From positions 1-37,637 of the forward strand of contig JAMPFQ010000033.1 in the NCBI GenBank assembly GCA_023664345.1: a DNA stretch of 37,637 nucleotides, read 5' to 3'. Position 1 is the first letter of the stretch. Each line of letters begins with the position of its first letter. A program made the position numbers and the translations under genes. Of the stretch, positions 21,951 through 30,655 are shown in pieces. Source of the DNA: Lachnospiraceae bacterium. GTDB taxonomy: Bacteria; Bacillota; Clostridia; Lachnospirales; Lachnospiraceae. A model generated the notes under the pieces. That model ran no database searches. It saw only the letters and a list, made by a program, of their open reading frames with translations, and had not been told where the DNA came from.

Positions 21951-23576
21951 TTATAAATTGCCGGACTTCTTTTTCTGTTTTCGTGCCTCGAGCGCCACAT
22001 ATAAAACGATCAGTACCCACGTAACGCCCAATGCTGTCAGCAGGAGCACGGATGTGCGCGGCATCCTGCCAAGTTCCTGCTTTCCCGCGGCGCTTCGGCT
22101 GGCCTGGCCTAAACGGTACAGGGAAGTAACGTCTGCAAAAAGCTTTTCCAGATAGGCATCATCCACGGTCTCCTTTCGCCGGATGGATTTGGTCACATTC
22201 TCGATCATCTGTCCGGCGGCATCCCTGAGGGAAGCGGAGCCGTTGAAGACAGGGGTGACAAAGGTATCTTCCACATGGTCAAGGAGCAGTTGGGAGGCCC
22301 TGATCTTCACTTCATAGTAGGTATTGTCGTCCTCCCCGCTGCGGGACAGGTAATCCTGGTATTCCGCGGAATCCTGCGCCATGGAAGTGACGGGCACATA
22401 TCCTTCCGTCTCCGCGTAGGCGATCTGCACCTCATTGGTCAGCAGATACTGGGCAAAGAGCCAGGAAGCCAGTACCTCCTGGGGGTCCGCTTTGTTAAAG
22501 ACGCAGACGGAGGGCCCCTGGGAGATCATCTGCGGATCGTCCGGATTGAACTGAGGGATCATCATGACTTCTGTCTCAAACTCCACCAGAGCATCCTCGC
22601 TGATATCGGAGAGGGGCGCGTCCGTCCCCATCCAGGTAGCGCCTGCGGTGGAATCAATGGCAAAGATGCACTGTCCCGCATTCAGGAAGTTGGCGGGGTA
22701 GCTGGATATCTTGAAAGTGGAAAAAGCGCCTTTTTTCACATGATCCGCGATGGTGTACAGCAGTTCCTCCGTGGTGTCGTTGAAGATCTGGATCTCTCCG
22801 TCCGCCGTGGAATAACCGGCGCCCCGCTGTTTCAGCATCTGGATCATCATATTGTCCGTGGACTTGTAGAGGAAAGGGATCATGACTTTCTGGCCGTTGA
22901 CCAGATAATTTCCCTCACTGTCCTGCGCCGTGGCGGCGTCCGCAACCTCCCAGACGAAATCCCAGGTCAGGGTTTTGGGCAGGGTATATCCCAACGCTTC
23001 CACATAGGTCTTGTTGATATAGCAGGCCTCCGTGGATCGCATATAGGGGATGGCGTAATAGTGGCCGCCGAAAGCGCACTCCTCCAGAAACTGCGGGATG
23101 ATCTGATCCCTGGAGGGCGCGTCAAAACGTACCTCACTGCCTCCCAGCCCGTATTTCTCGTTGTCAAACAATCCGTCCAGCGGCACCACGATATTGTTCC
23201 CGGTCAGATAAGTGGCAATGTGGTCGGGGTATGTGATGCAGACGTTGGGAGTGGTGTTGGTGGCAATATTGGTGATCACATCATTGTAGATCTTGCCGTA
23301 ATCCGTGTACAGGCGCAGGTTTACCGTGATATTGGGGTAAAGATCCTGAAAATCAGCGATAGCCTGTCGGTAGATATCGGTCTGGGTCTTGTTGGTATCG
23401 TTCTTGGCCCAGAAAGTGATCTCGTAGCTGCGGGAGGTGTCAAATTCCTCAGGGACGGCAAAGTCCGCCATGCCTTTGGAGCCGTGGCAGCCCGTCAGTG
23501 TCAGGGCGCCCAGCAGGAAAGCGCTCAAAGAGACCGCCGCGGAGCGTAAATATTTTGTCAGTCTTTGACTTATCAT
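21951..23576 (-). CDS. Sugar ABC transporter substrate-binding lipoprotein with a C-terminal membrane helix
   Basis: A 541-residue UgpB/MalE-type binding protein. Signal and lipobox: AVSLSAFLLGALTLTGC. The body has typical cluster-1 features (YEITFWAKNDTNKTQ, FQDLYPNITVNL, YYAIPYMRSTEACYINKTY, WDFVWEVADAAT). Unlike most binding proteins it ends in a predicted transmembrane helix (SVLLLTALGVTWVLIVLYV) followed by a basic tail, so it would be held at both ends. It is the last gene of the operon, 40 nt after the permease. The solute, probably an oligosaccharide or glycerol-phosphate compound, cannot be told from sequence. Confidence 0.9.
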   Translation of the reverse strand: MISQRLTKYLRSAAVSLSAFLLGALTLTGCHGSKGMADFAVPEEFDTSRSYEITFWAKNDTNKTQTDIYRQAIADFQDLYPNITVNLRLYTDYGKIYNDVITNIATNTTPNVCITYPDHIATYLTGNNIVVPLDGLFDNEKYGLGGSEVRFDAPSRDQIIPQFLEECAFGGHYYAIPYMRSTEACYINKTYVEALGYTLPKTLTWDFVWEVADAATAQDSEGNYLVNGQKVMIPFLYKSTDNMMIQMLKQRGAGYSTADGEIQIFNDTTEELLYTIADHVKKGAFSTFKISSYPANFLNAGQCIFAIDSTAGATWMGTDAPLSDISEDALVEFETEVMMIPQFNPDDPQMISQGPSVCVFNKADPQEVLASWLFAQYLLTNEVQIAYAETEGYVPVTSMAQDSAEYQDYLSRSGEDDNTYYEVKIRASQLLLDHVEDTFVTPVFNGSASLRDAAGQMIENVTKSIRRKETVDDAYLEKLFADVTSLYRLGQASRSAAGKQELGRMPRTSVLLLTALGVTWVLIVLYVALEARKQKKKSGNL

Positions 23577-23616
23577 TCATCTATCCTTTCCGCCGCGGGT
23601 GCGGCGCTTGTCAGTT

Positions 23617-24492
23617 TCAGCCTTTAGTGCCGCCCCTGGCCACACCCTCCATCACTTTTCTGCGGAAGATCAAAAACAGCAGGATCAGGGGAATGGAGAT
23701 CACCACCACGGCCGCCATCATTGCCGGGATGTTCTCGCGTCCGAAACCGTTTTCCCGGATTTCCTGGATTCCGTTGGACACCAGATAATAGTCCGGGTCG
23801 TCGGTGATCAGCCGGGGCCATACATAGGAGTTCCAGCATTCGATGACTTTCAGGATCACAATGGTGATCAGGGTGGGCCTGCAGATGGGAATCATCACTT
23901 TCCGAAGATAGCGCAGGTCAGGCGTTCCGTCCACCTTGGCGGCATAATATAGCTCGTCCGGGACCTGGGCGAAATTTTCCCGCAGGAGATAAATATAAAA
24001 GACGGAAGTCACGGAGGGCAGGATCAGCCCGATAAAGGTATTCCGCCAGCCCAGGTTGGTGACGGTGGTAAAATTGGTGATGACCACCAGTTCATTGGGG
24101 ATCATCATCAGGGAGAGGAACAGGGTAAAGGCAAGGTTCTTCCCCCGGAATTCCAGCCTTGCGAAAGCAAAGGCTGCAAGGGTGATGACTGCCACCATGA
24201 TCAGGGTTGTGACCACCGTGAAGATCAGGGTGTTGATCAGGTACTGTCCAAGCGGCACGGCGGTAAAAGCGTCCGCATAATTCTGCAGCGTGGGCGACAG
24301 GGTAAAGAAAGCGGGCACATGTTCCGCGTTGTAGGAACCGTAACTTTTTACGGAGGTCAGCACCATCCAGTAAAAGGGAAACAGCACCACCAGCGCCCAC
24401 AGCGCGAGCAGAGCATAAATGGCCGCGTTCCCTGCTGTTTTACGGGCCCGGGCAGACCGCTGGATCTGATCATGATCGGTTTTCTTTTCCAT
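23617..24492 (-). CDS. Carbohydrate ABC transporter permease, MalG/UgpE type
   Basis: A 291-residue permease with six predicted helices. The EAA loop reads YYAAKVDGTPDLRYLRKVMIPICRP, the contact point for the ATPase. WALVVLFPFYWMVLTSVK at the N-terminus is typical of the MalG side. RBS AAGGAGG before the ATG. It lies 12 nt downstream of the MalF-type permease. Confidence 0.92.
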   Translation of the reverse strand: MEKKTDHDQIQRSARARKTAGNAAIYALLALWALVVLFPFYWMVLTSVKSYGSYNAEHVPAFFTLSPTLQNYADAFTAVPLGQYLINTLIFTVVTTLIMVAVITLAAFAFARLEFRGKNLAFTLFLSLMMIPNELVVITNFTTVTNLGWRNTFIGLILPSVTSVFYIYLLRENFAQVPDELYYAAKVDGTPDLRYLRKVMIPICRPTLITIVILKVIECWNSYVWPRLITDDPDYYLVSNGIQEIRENGFGRENIPAMMAAVVVISIPLILLFLIFRRKVMEGVARGGTKG

Positions 24493-24504
24493 ACTGAGTC
24501 CTCC

Positions 24505-25407
24505 TTAAGTGTAATGCACATGTTTCCGGCTGACCAGCAGATTGATGCAGGTGATGGTCAGGACGATGGCAAAGAGCAGGATAGCCGCCGCCGACGCGTA
24601 GGAGGGATAGCCGCCGCTGTCGCCGTAGAGCATGTCGTAGACATATCCCACGATGGTGTTCATCTCCGCCGCGTTCAGATTGGTGCCGAACAGCGCCACT
24701 GCGTCGCTGTAAGCCTTGAACGCCCCGATGAACCCCGTGATGATCAGGTAGAACACCGTGGGGGAGATCATGGGGAGGGTGATCTTCCGGAAAATGCCAA
24801 ACTGCGAAGTGCCGTCCACTCTGGCCGCGTTATAGTACACCTGGTTTACGGAAGCCAGGGCGCTGGTCAGGATCAGGATTTTAAAAGGCATCACCACCCA
24901 GATCGTGTAAAAGCACAGGACGAACATTTTCGCCCAGTAGGGGCCGTCGATGAAGTCCACAGATCTGCCGCCGAACCAGTTGATCAGCAGGTTCACCAGG
25001 CCGTCGGAGTAGGCCGTCTTTTTGAACAGGATCATGAAGACCAGACCCACAGCCAGAGTGTTGGTCACATAGGGCAGGAAGTAAATGGTCTGGAACAGTT
25101 CCCGCAGGGGTCTGATGGAGTTCAGCGCCAGGGAGATCAGCAGCGCCAGCCCCGTGGACAGGGGAACCGTGATGATCACCAGGATGAACGTGTTTTTCAC
25201 CGCCTGCAGAAAATAGGGATCGTGCAGGACGTAGGAATAATTATACACGCCTATATCGTAAAAGGTCTGGGAGGCGGAATTGTATCCCTCCTCAAAAGAA
25301 TATACGATCACATCGATCAGGGGATAGATCATGAAGACGCCCAGGAATAAGAACGCGGGCAGCAGGTACAGCCATCCCTTTAAGTTTTGTTTTTCCATAG
25401 TTACCAT
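24505..25407 (-). CDS. Sugar ABC transporter permease, MalF/UgpA type
   Basis: A 300-residue permease, six predicted helices, EAA loop YYNAARVDGTSQFGIFRKITLP. Near the N-terminus LYLLPAFLFLGVFMIYPLIDV is characteristic of UgpA/LacF permeases. Two ATGs are possible, 25407 and 25398; the second is better spaced from AAAGG on the minus strand. Second transport gene of the operon. Confidence 0.92.
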   Translation of the reverse strand: MVTMEKQNLKGWLYLLPAFLFLGVFMIYPLIDVIVYSFEEGYNSASQTFYDIGVYNYSYVLHDPYFLQAVKNTFILVIITVPLSTGLALLISLALNSIRPLRELFQTIYFLPYVTNTLAVGLVFMILFKKTAYSDGLVNLLINWFGGRSVDFIDGPYWAKMFVLCFYTIWVVMPFKILILTSALASVNQVYYNAARVDGTSQFGIFRKITLPMISPTVFYLIITGFIGAFKAYSDAVALFGTNLNAAEMNTIVGYVYDMLYGDSGGYPSYASAAAILLFAIVLTITCINLLVSRKHVHYT

Positions 25408-25442
25408 GCCTTTCTGAAAAGGTTCTGTCCAAAATTGTGTCC

Positions 25443-26546
25443 CTATTGCGTGGGAAAATAGATCCGTGCCCCGGTTTCCTTATGGAAGAGGAAGAGTTTA
25501 TGGGGTCTTATGGCAAAGCGGACGGTCTCGGAGGAGGTGTCCACGATATTCTCCGCGTTGATGATGGAGCGGATGGCGGGAGCCTCGCAGCATTCATGGG
25601 TGGAGACTACGCTGATATCCCTGCCCATGATTTCGATGCGGCTCAAACTGCAGCACAGGGGGCCGTCTTCCCGCAGCAGAAAGCCCTCGGGCCGGATGCC
25701 CACGGAGACTTCCTGATCGGCGACGCCCTTTACGGTCAGAACGGCGTCTTTGCCAATGTACAGCGTTTCGCTTTTCACAGTGCCCTGAAACACATTAATG
25801 GGGGGAGTGCCCAAAAATCTTGCCACAAAGAGGTTCAAGGGATCATCGTAGACCTCCTGGGGCCTGCCGGTCTGCTGGACTACCCCTTCTTTCATGACCA
25901 CGATCATGTCGGAGATGCTCATGGCCTCGTCCTGATCGTGGGTGACGAAGATCGTAGTGATCTTGGTCTTTTTCTGGATCCTGCGGATCTCCTCGCGGGT
26001 CTGCAGCCGCAGGCGGGCGTCCAGATTGGAAAGGGGTTCGTCCAGTAAAAGGACCCGGGGCATCTTCACCAGCGCCCGGGCGATCGCCACACGCTGCTGC
26101 TGGCCGCCGGACAGTTCGCCGGGCTTGCGGTCCATGAGTTCTTCGATCTGCACCAGCCTGGCCGCTTCCAGGGCGCGTTCCTCCATCTGGGCCTTGGTCA
26201 GCTTGTCCGCTCCCCGCAGGTTTTCCAGGGGAAAAGTAATGTTCTTTTTCACCGTCAGGTGGGGATAGAGGGCATAATTCTGGAACACAAGCCCCACGCC
26301 CCTGTGCTCGGGAGGCAGATCGGTGACATCATCTTCGCCGAACAGGATCCTGCCGCCAGTGGGCTTCTGCAGGCCGCAGATCAGGTTCAGGGTGGTGCTC
26401 TTCCCGCAGCCGGAAGGCCCCAGCAGCCCCACTAACATGCCGTCCTGGATCTCAAGATCGAGATTGTTCACGGCGATTACCTCACCGCGGCTTTTTTTGC
26501 TGCGGCTGGGAAATTTCTTGGTCAGGTGTTGTAATACTATTTTCAT
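25443..26546 (-). CDS. ugpC: Sugar ABC transporter ATP-binding protein, MalK/UgpC type
   Basis: A 367-residue ATPase. Walker A GPSGCGKST (43-51), Q-loop FQNYALYPHLTV, signature LSGGQQQRVAIARAL (145-159), Walker B LLLDEP (166-171), and a switch histidine in VTHDQDEAMS. The C-terminal 130 residues form the MalK-type regulatory OB domain (VSVGIRPEGFLL, VRFAIRPHKLFLF). AATGGAGGGCCT precedes the ATG. It starts 23 nt after the FRG-domain gene. Such ATPases often serve several sugar transporters. The symbol follows common usage for the family and is not proof of glycerol-3-phosphate transport. Confidence 0.9.
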   Translation of the reverse strand: MKIVLQHLTKKFPSRSKKSRGEVIAVNNLDLEIQDGMLVGLLGPSGCGKSTTLNLICGLQKPTGGRILFGEDDVTDLPPEHRGVGLVFQNYALYPHLTVKKNITFPLENLRGADKLTKAQMEERALEAARLVQIEELMDRKPGELSGGQQQRVAIARALVKMPRVLLLDEPLSNLDARLRLQTREEIRRIQKKTKITTIFVTHDQDEAMSISDMIVVMKEGVVQQTGRPQEVYDDPLNLFVARFLGTPPINVFQGTVKSETLYIGKDAVLTVKGVADQEVSVGIRPEGFLLREDGPLCCSLSRIEIMGRDISVVSTHECCEAPAIRSIINAENIVDTSSETVRFAIRPHKLFLFHKETGARIYFPTQ

Positions 26547-26569
26547 AGGCCCTCCATTTCAGTACCGTT

Positions 26570-27319
26570 TTATATATCATACCAGCGCTTCAAGTCGCTG
26601 GAAATGTGATCCAGGTCGGGGTAGATGAAACTCTCCGTAATGCCGAATACCCGCAGGCTGTCGATAAAATATTTTTTCCGGTCGCGAGGAATCAGGATCT
26701 TGTACAGAGTATTCTCATCACAGATGTCCTCTAAACGCCGCAGGGAGTTATGGATGGTAAAACTTGCCTGCTGATAGTACATGCGCAGGTTGTTCTCCGT
26801 GGAATGACAGGCCAGGATCTTGTCCCGCAGCGCCGGGTTGTGGTGGGAATGTTTAAAGGCGGGCAGCAACATTTCCTGGCTGGTATCCGCGTCGATGGGG
26901 TAGATACAGCGGCCAAAGCCCTCCTGCTCGTTGAACAGATCCGGCGCCAGCACCCAGATGCCCGCATCCTTGTCGGAGGTGTTCCTGTATGTCTCCGTGG
27001 CAAAGAAAGAGGCGATCAGGGGCGACTGGCTCCAGTCCAGCATCCTGGTGGGCAGGCCGTAGTGCTGCATCAGGGACACCCAGGCCGCGTAATTATGCTT
27101 TTCCGGCGGGTTCGTCAGGATCTGCTTCGCGCGGATATAGAAATCATTGGTGATGTACCGCTCCGTGTCCAGCCGCTTCTGGCTGCGCTGGATCGAGGGG
27201 ATCAGCGCCAGCCCGGCGTCCTCCACCCCGCGATACCACATCCGCAGGCCGTGCTTCTGGTACAGGCCGTTCACGAACTGGAGCAGTTCATCTATGGTAC
27301 GGACTTCTTCGATGATCAT
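26570..27319 (-). CDS. FRG-domain protein leading the sugar-transport operon
   Basis: A 249-residue soluble protein with the FRG domain: LRMWYRGVEDAGLALIPSI gives the F/W-R-G motif, followed by YAAWVSLMQHYGLPTRMLDWS and SPLIASFFAT, the family's most conserved blocks. The biochemical role of FRG domains is not established; many are on mobile or defence-related loci. Here it is the first gene of a sugar ABC transporter operon, 23 nt before the ATPase, with the operon promoter just upstream. AAGGAAG precedes the ATG. It may regulate transport, or be an independent gene that happens to drive the operon. Confidence 0.85.
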   Translation of the reverse strand: MIIEEVRTIDELLQFVNGLYQKHGLRMWYRGVEDAGLALIPSIQRSQKRLDTERYITNDFYIRAKQILTNPPEKHNYAAWVSLMQHYGLPTRMLDWSQSPLIASFFATETYRNTSDKDAGIWVLAPDLFNEQEGFGRCIYPIDADTSQEMLLPAFKHSHHNPALRDKILACHSTENNLRMYYQQASFTIHNSLRRLEDICDENTLYKILIPRDRKKYFIDSLRVFGITESFIYPDLDHISSDLKRWYDI

Positions 27320-27360
27320 GTGTGTTCTTCCTTTTTGGTTGGTCAGTTTTGGTAATCTTG

Positions 27361-27389
27361 ATTATAGGGGATTTTGGGGTGGGACGCAA
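27361..27389 (-). promoter_or_regulatory. Promoter of the FRG/ABC operon
   Basis: On the minus strand TTGCGT (27389-27384), 17-nt spacer, TATAAT (27366-27361), about 40 nt before the ATG at 27319. Confidence 0.65.
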
Positions 27390-27426
27390 GAGGGATGATA
27401 AATGAAGATGAGACAAAATAAAAAAC

Positions 27427-27511
27427 GACAATATTTTAGAAACATCGTCAGACAATATTGACAAAGCGAATCTATTGGAGTTATCTTAAAACAGGGAGTG
27501 GGGATATTGTC
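27427..27511 (+). promoter_or_regulatory. Promoter and repeated boxes ahead of the restriction-modification operon
   Basis: TTGACA (27458-27463), 17-nt spacer, TTATCT (27481-27486). GACAATATT occurs at 27427-27435 and 27451-27459, the second overlapping the -35, and the inverted form ATATTGTC lies at 27504-27511 past the -10. This is the layout of an operator set controlling the operon. No separate controller gene is present, so the binder might be the methyltransferase or a host factor. Confidence 0.55.
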
Positions 27512-27612
27512 GATCGCGAGGTGGTCAGATGGCGTCATATTGAAGAAAAAAGCGATTTAAGCGGGAAGAAGATGTAAAAAAAGCAGGTTACGGAAAGGTC
27601 AGGTTATTAAGG

Positions 27613-28560
27613 ATGGGTTATGAAGATTACGTTCAGGGAGACTGGACAGACAGCAACGGCAGCGTGCATCGCATGCGTTTTAAGAAAATATGGGGCGGAC
27701 ATGAATTTACCGAAGAGGAACAGCGAATCCTGCTGTCAGGGCGGGAAATCACTTTTCAACGTGAGGGAAAGGATACAAAGGGGCACTTGCAATATTATAA
27801 ATTTCAGGGTAAGATATACTTTGGATTTTACCCTGATTTTGCAAAGGATCAATATGATCCCAGGCCGGTCTATCGTGACCTGGGGCAGGGATCCACGTTC
27901 GCGCTGGATCTGGAAAAAGAAGGCAGCATCATGGCCGAATATATGTGGAAGCATTATTATGCAGGCTTAAGGAACAGCGACGGGTCGCCGGTGTCGGACT
28001 ATCGGAGGATAGAGGATATAGAAGAGCAGAGACAGGGCGTGGATGTTACATATACTCGTAACGGCCGACGGTATCTGGTCGATGAAAAGGCGCAGATGGA
28101 TTATATTTACAATGCAGCGCCATTGCCCACATTCGCTCTGGAACTGTTGAACGGTTCCAGCGGCGCAACAGGCTGGTTCATCAATGACACGTTGAAAACG
28201 GAATATTATATGTGCATATGGCCCCATGCGGAACAGCGTCCCTTAAGCGTGGAGAATATCGAGTATGTGCATTATGCGCTGATAAGCAAGAAAAAATTGC
28301 GGGACACGGTAGAAGCGAGATGCGGAAGAAACGCAGAGCAGCTGTTAGAATGCGCGAAGCGCATGGTGAGGGACAGGATGGGGGAAGCGGTGTCTGGAAA
28401 CTCTGGTGCATGTGTGGGCTATCGATATCAGGAAGACGGCTTTGATGATCAATGCTATCTGTATTATACGCTGCACAAGCAGGAAAAGCCCGTCAATCTT
28501 GTAGTAAGGCGCAGCTTGTTAGAAGAGATAGCGGAAGAAGATGGAACGATCGGGCGGTAA
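27613..28560 (+). CDS. Putative type II restriction endonuclease (PD-(D/E)xK)
   Basis: A 315-residue protein with no obvious similarity to a named enzyme that I can recall. Residues 142-163 read GVDVTYTRNGRRYLVDEKAQ-type sequence: Asp144, then Asp157-Glu-Lys159, which fits a PD-(D/E)xK metal-binding core (D-Xn-DxK) with a hydrophobic strand before the DEK. Residues 30-75 resemble the small topoisomerase-C-like repeat (FTEEEQRILLSGREITF) found in several accessory proteins. It is followed at once by a Vsr-type endonuclease and a cytosine methyltransferase, which is the main argument for a restriction role. Cleavage of a site protected by the methyltransferase is inference. The start is ATG 27613, with the AAGG of TTATTAAGG close before it. 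Confidence 0.65.
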   Translation: MGYEDYVQGDWTDSNGSVHRMRFKKIWGGHEFTEEEQRILLSGREITFQREGKDTKGHLQYYKFQGKIYFGFYPDFAKDQYDPRPVYRDLGQGSTFALDLEKEGSIMAEYMWKHYYAGLRNSDGSPVSDYRRIEDIEEQRQGVDVTYTRNGRRYLVDEKAQMDYIYNAAPLPTFALELLNGSSGATGWFINDTLKTEYYMCIWPHAEQRPLSVENIEYVHYALISKKKLRDTVEARCGRNAEQLLECAKRMVRDRMGEAVSGNSGACVGYRYQEDGFDDQCYLYYTLHKQEKPVNLVVRRSLLEEIAEEDGTIGR

Positions 28561-29079
28561 ATGGGACTCGGCGATCAGATCGGGAATCGATGTATGAATG
28601 ATTTCAAAACGAAAGAACCGCGCTTTGACGGCGAGGTGACGGAAAAAAGCCATAAGAATATGAGCCGCATCAAAGGCAAGGATACCGGGATCGAGGTGGC
28701 CTTGCGGAAAGCTTTATGGGCAAAGGGATACCGCTACAGGAAAAACTGCAGGGATCTTCCCGGACGACCGGATATCGTGCTGCCCAAATACAGGATCGCC
28801 ATTTTCTGTGACGGCGAGTTCTTTCACGGAAAGGATTGGGAGATCTTAAAGCCAAGACTGGCGGCGGGGAAAAATCCGGACTATTGGATCCCGAAGATCG
28901 AGAGGAACATCGAGAGGGACAGGGAGAAGGAGCAGGAGCTTTTCTTCGCCGACTGGACGGTGATACGTTTTTGGGGCAAGGATATCTTAAAGAAAACGGA
29001 CGAGTGTGTTCGGATCATAGAAGAGTGCATCTTTGATCAGAAGATGGCAGGTGATGATGGGATGTTTGACCGGGTATGA
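28561..29079 (+). CDS. vsr: Very-short-patch-repair (Vsr) endonuclease
   Basis: Vsr nicks DNA at T:G mismatches made when 5-methylcytosine deaminates, and so protects methylated sites from mutation. MSRIKGKDTGIEVALRKALW, LPGRPDIVLPKYRIAIFCDGEFFHG and WTVIRFWGKDI are the family's conserved blocks; Asp71 in PGRPDI corresponds to the catalytic Asp51 of the E. coli enzyme. FFHGKDW stands where most members have FWHxC, so one zinc or structural residue may differ. The first ATG directly abuts the stop of the nuclease gene; Met12 (28594) is a possible alternative start. Pairing with a cytosine-5 methyltransferase is standard. Confidence 0.9.
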   Translation: MGLGDQIGNRCMNDFKTKEPRFDGEVTEKSHKNMSRIKGKDTGIEVALRKALWAKGYRYRKNCRDLPGRPDIVLPKYRIAIFCDGEFFHGKDWEILKPRLAAGKNPDYWIPKIERNIERDREKEQELFFADWTVIRFWGKDILKKTDECVRIIEECIFDQKMAGDDGMFDRV

Positions 29080-29132
29080 CAGGCACAGTCTGGGGATCAT
29101 GATGCAATATCATCATGTGAGGAGAGGATCAG

Positions 29133-30509
29133 ATGAAAAAGACGGTTTGTGAATTGTTTGCGGGTGTGGGAGGTTTCCGGTGCGGGCTGAATTCGATCAG
29201 TTCCATAGAGGATGCCGCCAGGCCCGAAAAGTGGGAAACTGTATGGTTCAATCAGTGGGAACCGGCGGATAAGAAGATCCAGTGGGCGCATGACTGCTAT
29301 GTGAACAGATTCGGAACTTGTATGGACCTTGGCGGGAGGGATACGACAAACGTGGATATCCATTCGGTGGATAAGAAAACGGTCCCCGATCACAGCCTGC
29401 TCGTGGGAGGCTTTCCCTGTCAGGATTATTCCGTTGCTTCCTCGCTTGCCACGTCAAAAGGGCTGGAGGGCAGGAAAGGGGTTCTCTGGTGGGACATCCG
29501 GGATATGCTGGAAGCGAAAGAAGCGCCCTTTGCCCTTCTGGAAAATGTGGACAGGCTTATCAAGAGCCCCGCAAGCCAAAGGGGGCGGGATTTCGCGATC
29601 ATACTGGCATGCTTTCGAGATCTGGGATATACGGTCGAATGGCGTGTGATCAATGCGGCGGAGTATGGATACCAGCAGCGGCGCAGGCGCACGTTCCTGT
29701 TCGCATACCGCAATAATACGTTATATGCGAAGCGGATCGCCAAAGCTGTAGGATATGCGGAAGGGCCCGATGCCGGGAGCATGGGAAAGCTGCTGCAGGC
29801 AGAGGGCTTTTTCGCAAAGAGTTTCCCGGTCGCTGTCTGTGATGTGGAAAAGGTCCGCAGGGTAAGCCTGCCCGCAGGGATCGGAGGATTATCAGACTCC
29901 TTTTCTTTCCTGTTTGATAATTCCGGTGTCATGAAGGACGGAGTCGTGTATTCGTTAAAGACCGTTCCGTTATATGCCGGAGGTTTTCGCACGCTTGGCG
30001 ATATCATGGAGGACGGGCATATCGATGAGAGCTTTTTCATCCCGGAGGAGAGGCTTTATTATACTTCCCCGGACGTGGATCACAGCGATGAAACGAAAGA
30101 GCGCCTGCCCGATGCGGCCCATAAGACCTGGCAGTATATCAAAGGAGCCAAAAAGCTTCCGAGAAAATCGCAGAGCGGACATGAATATATTTTTTCCGAG
30201 GGGCCTGTGCCAATGGTTGATGAATATGACAGACCGGCCAGGACGATGCTCACCAGCGAGGGCTCTTTTAACAGAACGACTCATATCGTGAGGGATAAAG
30301 AAACCGGCAGGATCAGGCTCCTTACCCCCATAGAGGTAGAGCGCATCCAGGGCTTTCCGTCCGACTGGACAAAGGAATGCCTTGTGGATGGAAAAGTCGT
30401 TGAAATGCCTGTGCAGAAAAGGCGGTTCATGATGGGAAATGCTCTTGTGGTCGATCTGATAGGTCAGATGGAGCCCCAATTGGCGCAGATCATCGAAAGG
30501 GAAGAATGA
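29133..30509 (+). CDS. DNA (cytosine-5) methyltransferase of the type II system
   Basis: A 458-residue C5-methyltransferase with motifs in order: I ELFAGVGGFRCGL (7-19), IV GGFPCQDYSVAS with catalytic Cys96, VI LLENVDRLIKSP (Glu137), VIII YQQRRRRTFLFAYR, then a target-recognition region of about 150 residues, and IX-X RLLTPIEVERIQGFP and MMGNALVVDLI. It methylates C5 of cytosine within the recognition site, protecting it from the partner nuclease. The TRD does not let me name the site. RBS GAGGAGAGG 8-10 nt before the ATG. Last gene of the operon. Confidence 0.93.
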   Translation: MKKTVCELFAGVGGFRCGLNSISSIEDAARPEKWETVWFNQWEPADKKIQWAHDCYVNRFGTCMDLGGRDTTNVDIHSVDKKTVPDHSLLVGGFPCQDYSVASSLATSKGLEGRKGVLWWDIRDMLEAKEAPFALLENVDRLIKSPASQRGRDFAIILACFRDLGYTVEWRVINAAEYGYQQRRRRTFLFAYRNNTLYAKRIAKAVGYAEGPDAGSMGKLLQAEGFFAKSFPVAVCDVEKVRRVSLPAGIGGLSDSFSFLFDNSGVMKDGVVYSLKTVPLYAGGFRTLGDIMEDGHIDESFFIPEERLYYTSPDVDHSDETKERLPDAAHKTWQYIKGAKKLPRKSQSGHEYIFSEGPVPMVDEYDRPARTMLTSEGSFNRTTHIVRDKETGRIRLLTPIEVERIQGFPSDWTKECLVDGKVVEMPVQKRRFMMGNALVVDLIGQMEPQLAQIIEREE

Positions 30510-30655
30510 GCGGCAGACTATTTTCTTTAGGCGGGATATTTCAATGCGGTGGTGGCGGGCGAGCCCGGTCAGGTCATTGACAGACCGGGAAAAGAGATGC
30601 TGAGCATAAAATCGCTCCCTATGGGACAGACTACCTTCAAAAAAGGAGGTAGCAT

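Noticed and set aside
22275..23549. Long plus-strand ORF (424 codons) opposite the binding-protein gene
   Set aside because: Antisense shadow of a GC-rich gene. The minus strand encodes a clear ABC binding protein, and the plus-strand product is His/Gly/Asp-rich without domains or RBS.
24319..25350. Plus-strand ORF (343 codons) opposite the MalF-type permease
   Set aside because: Same reason: low-complexity translation rich in H, D, Q and G, no start signal, and a clear permease on the other strand.
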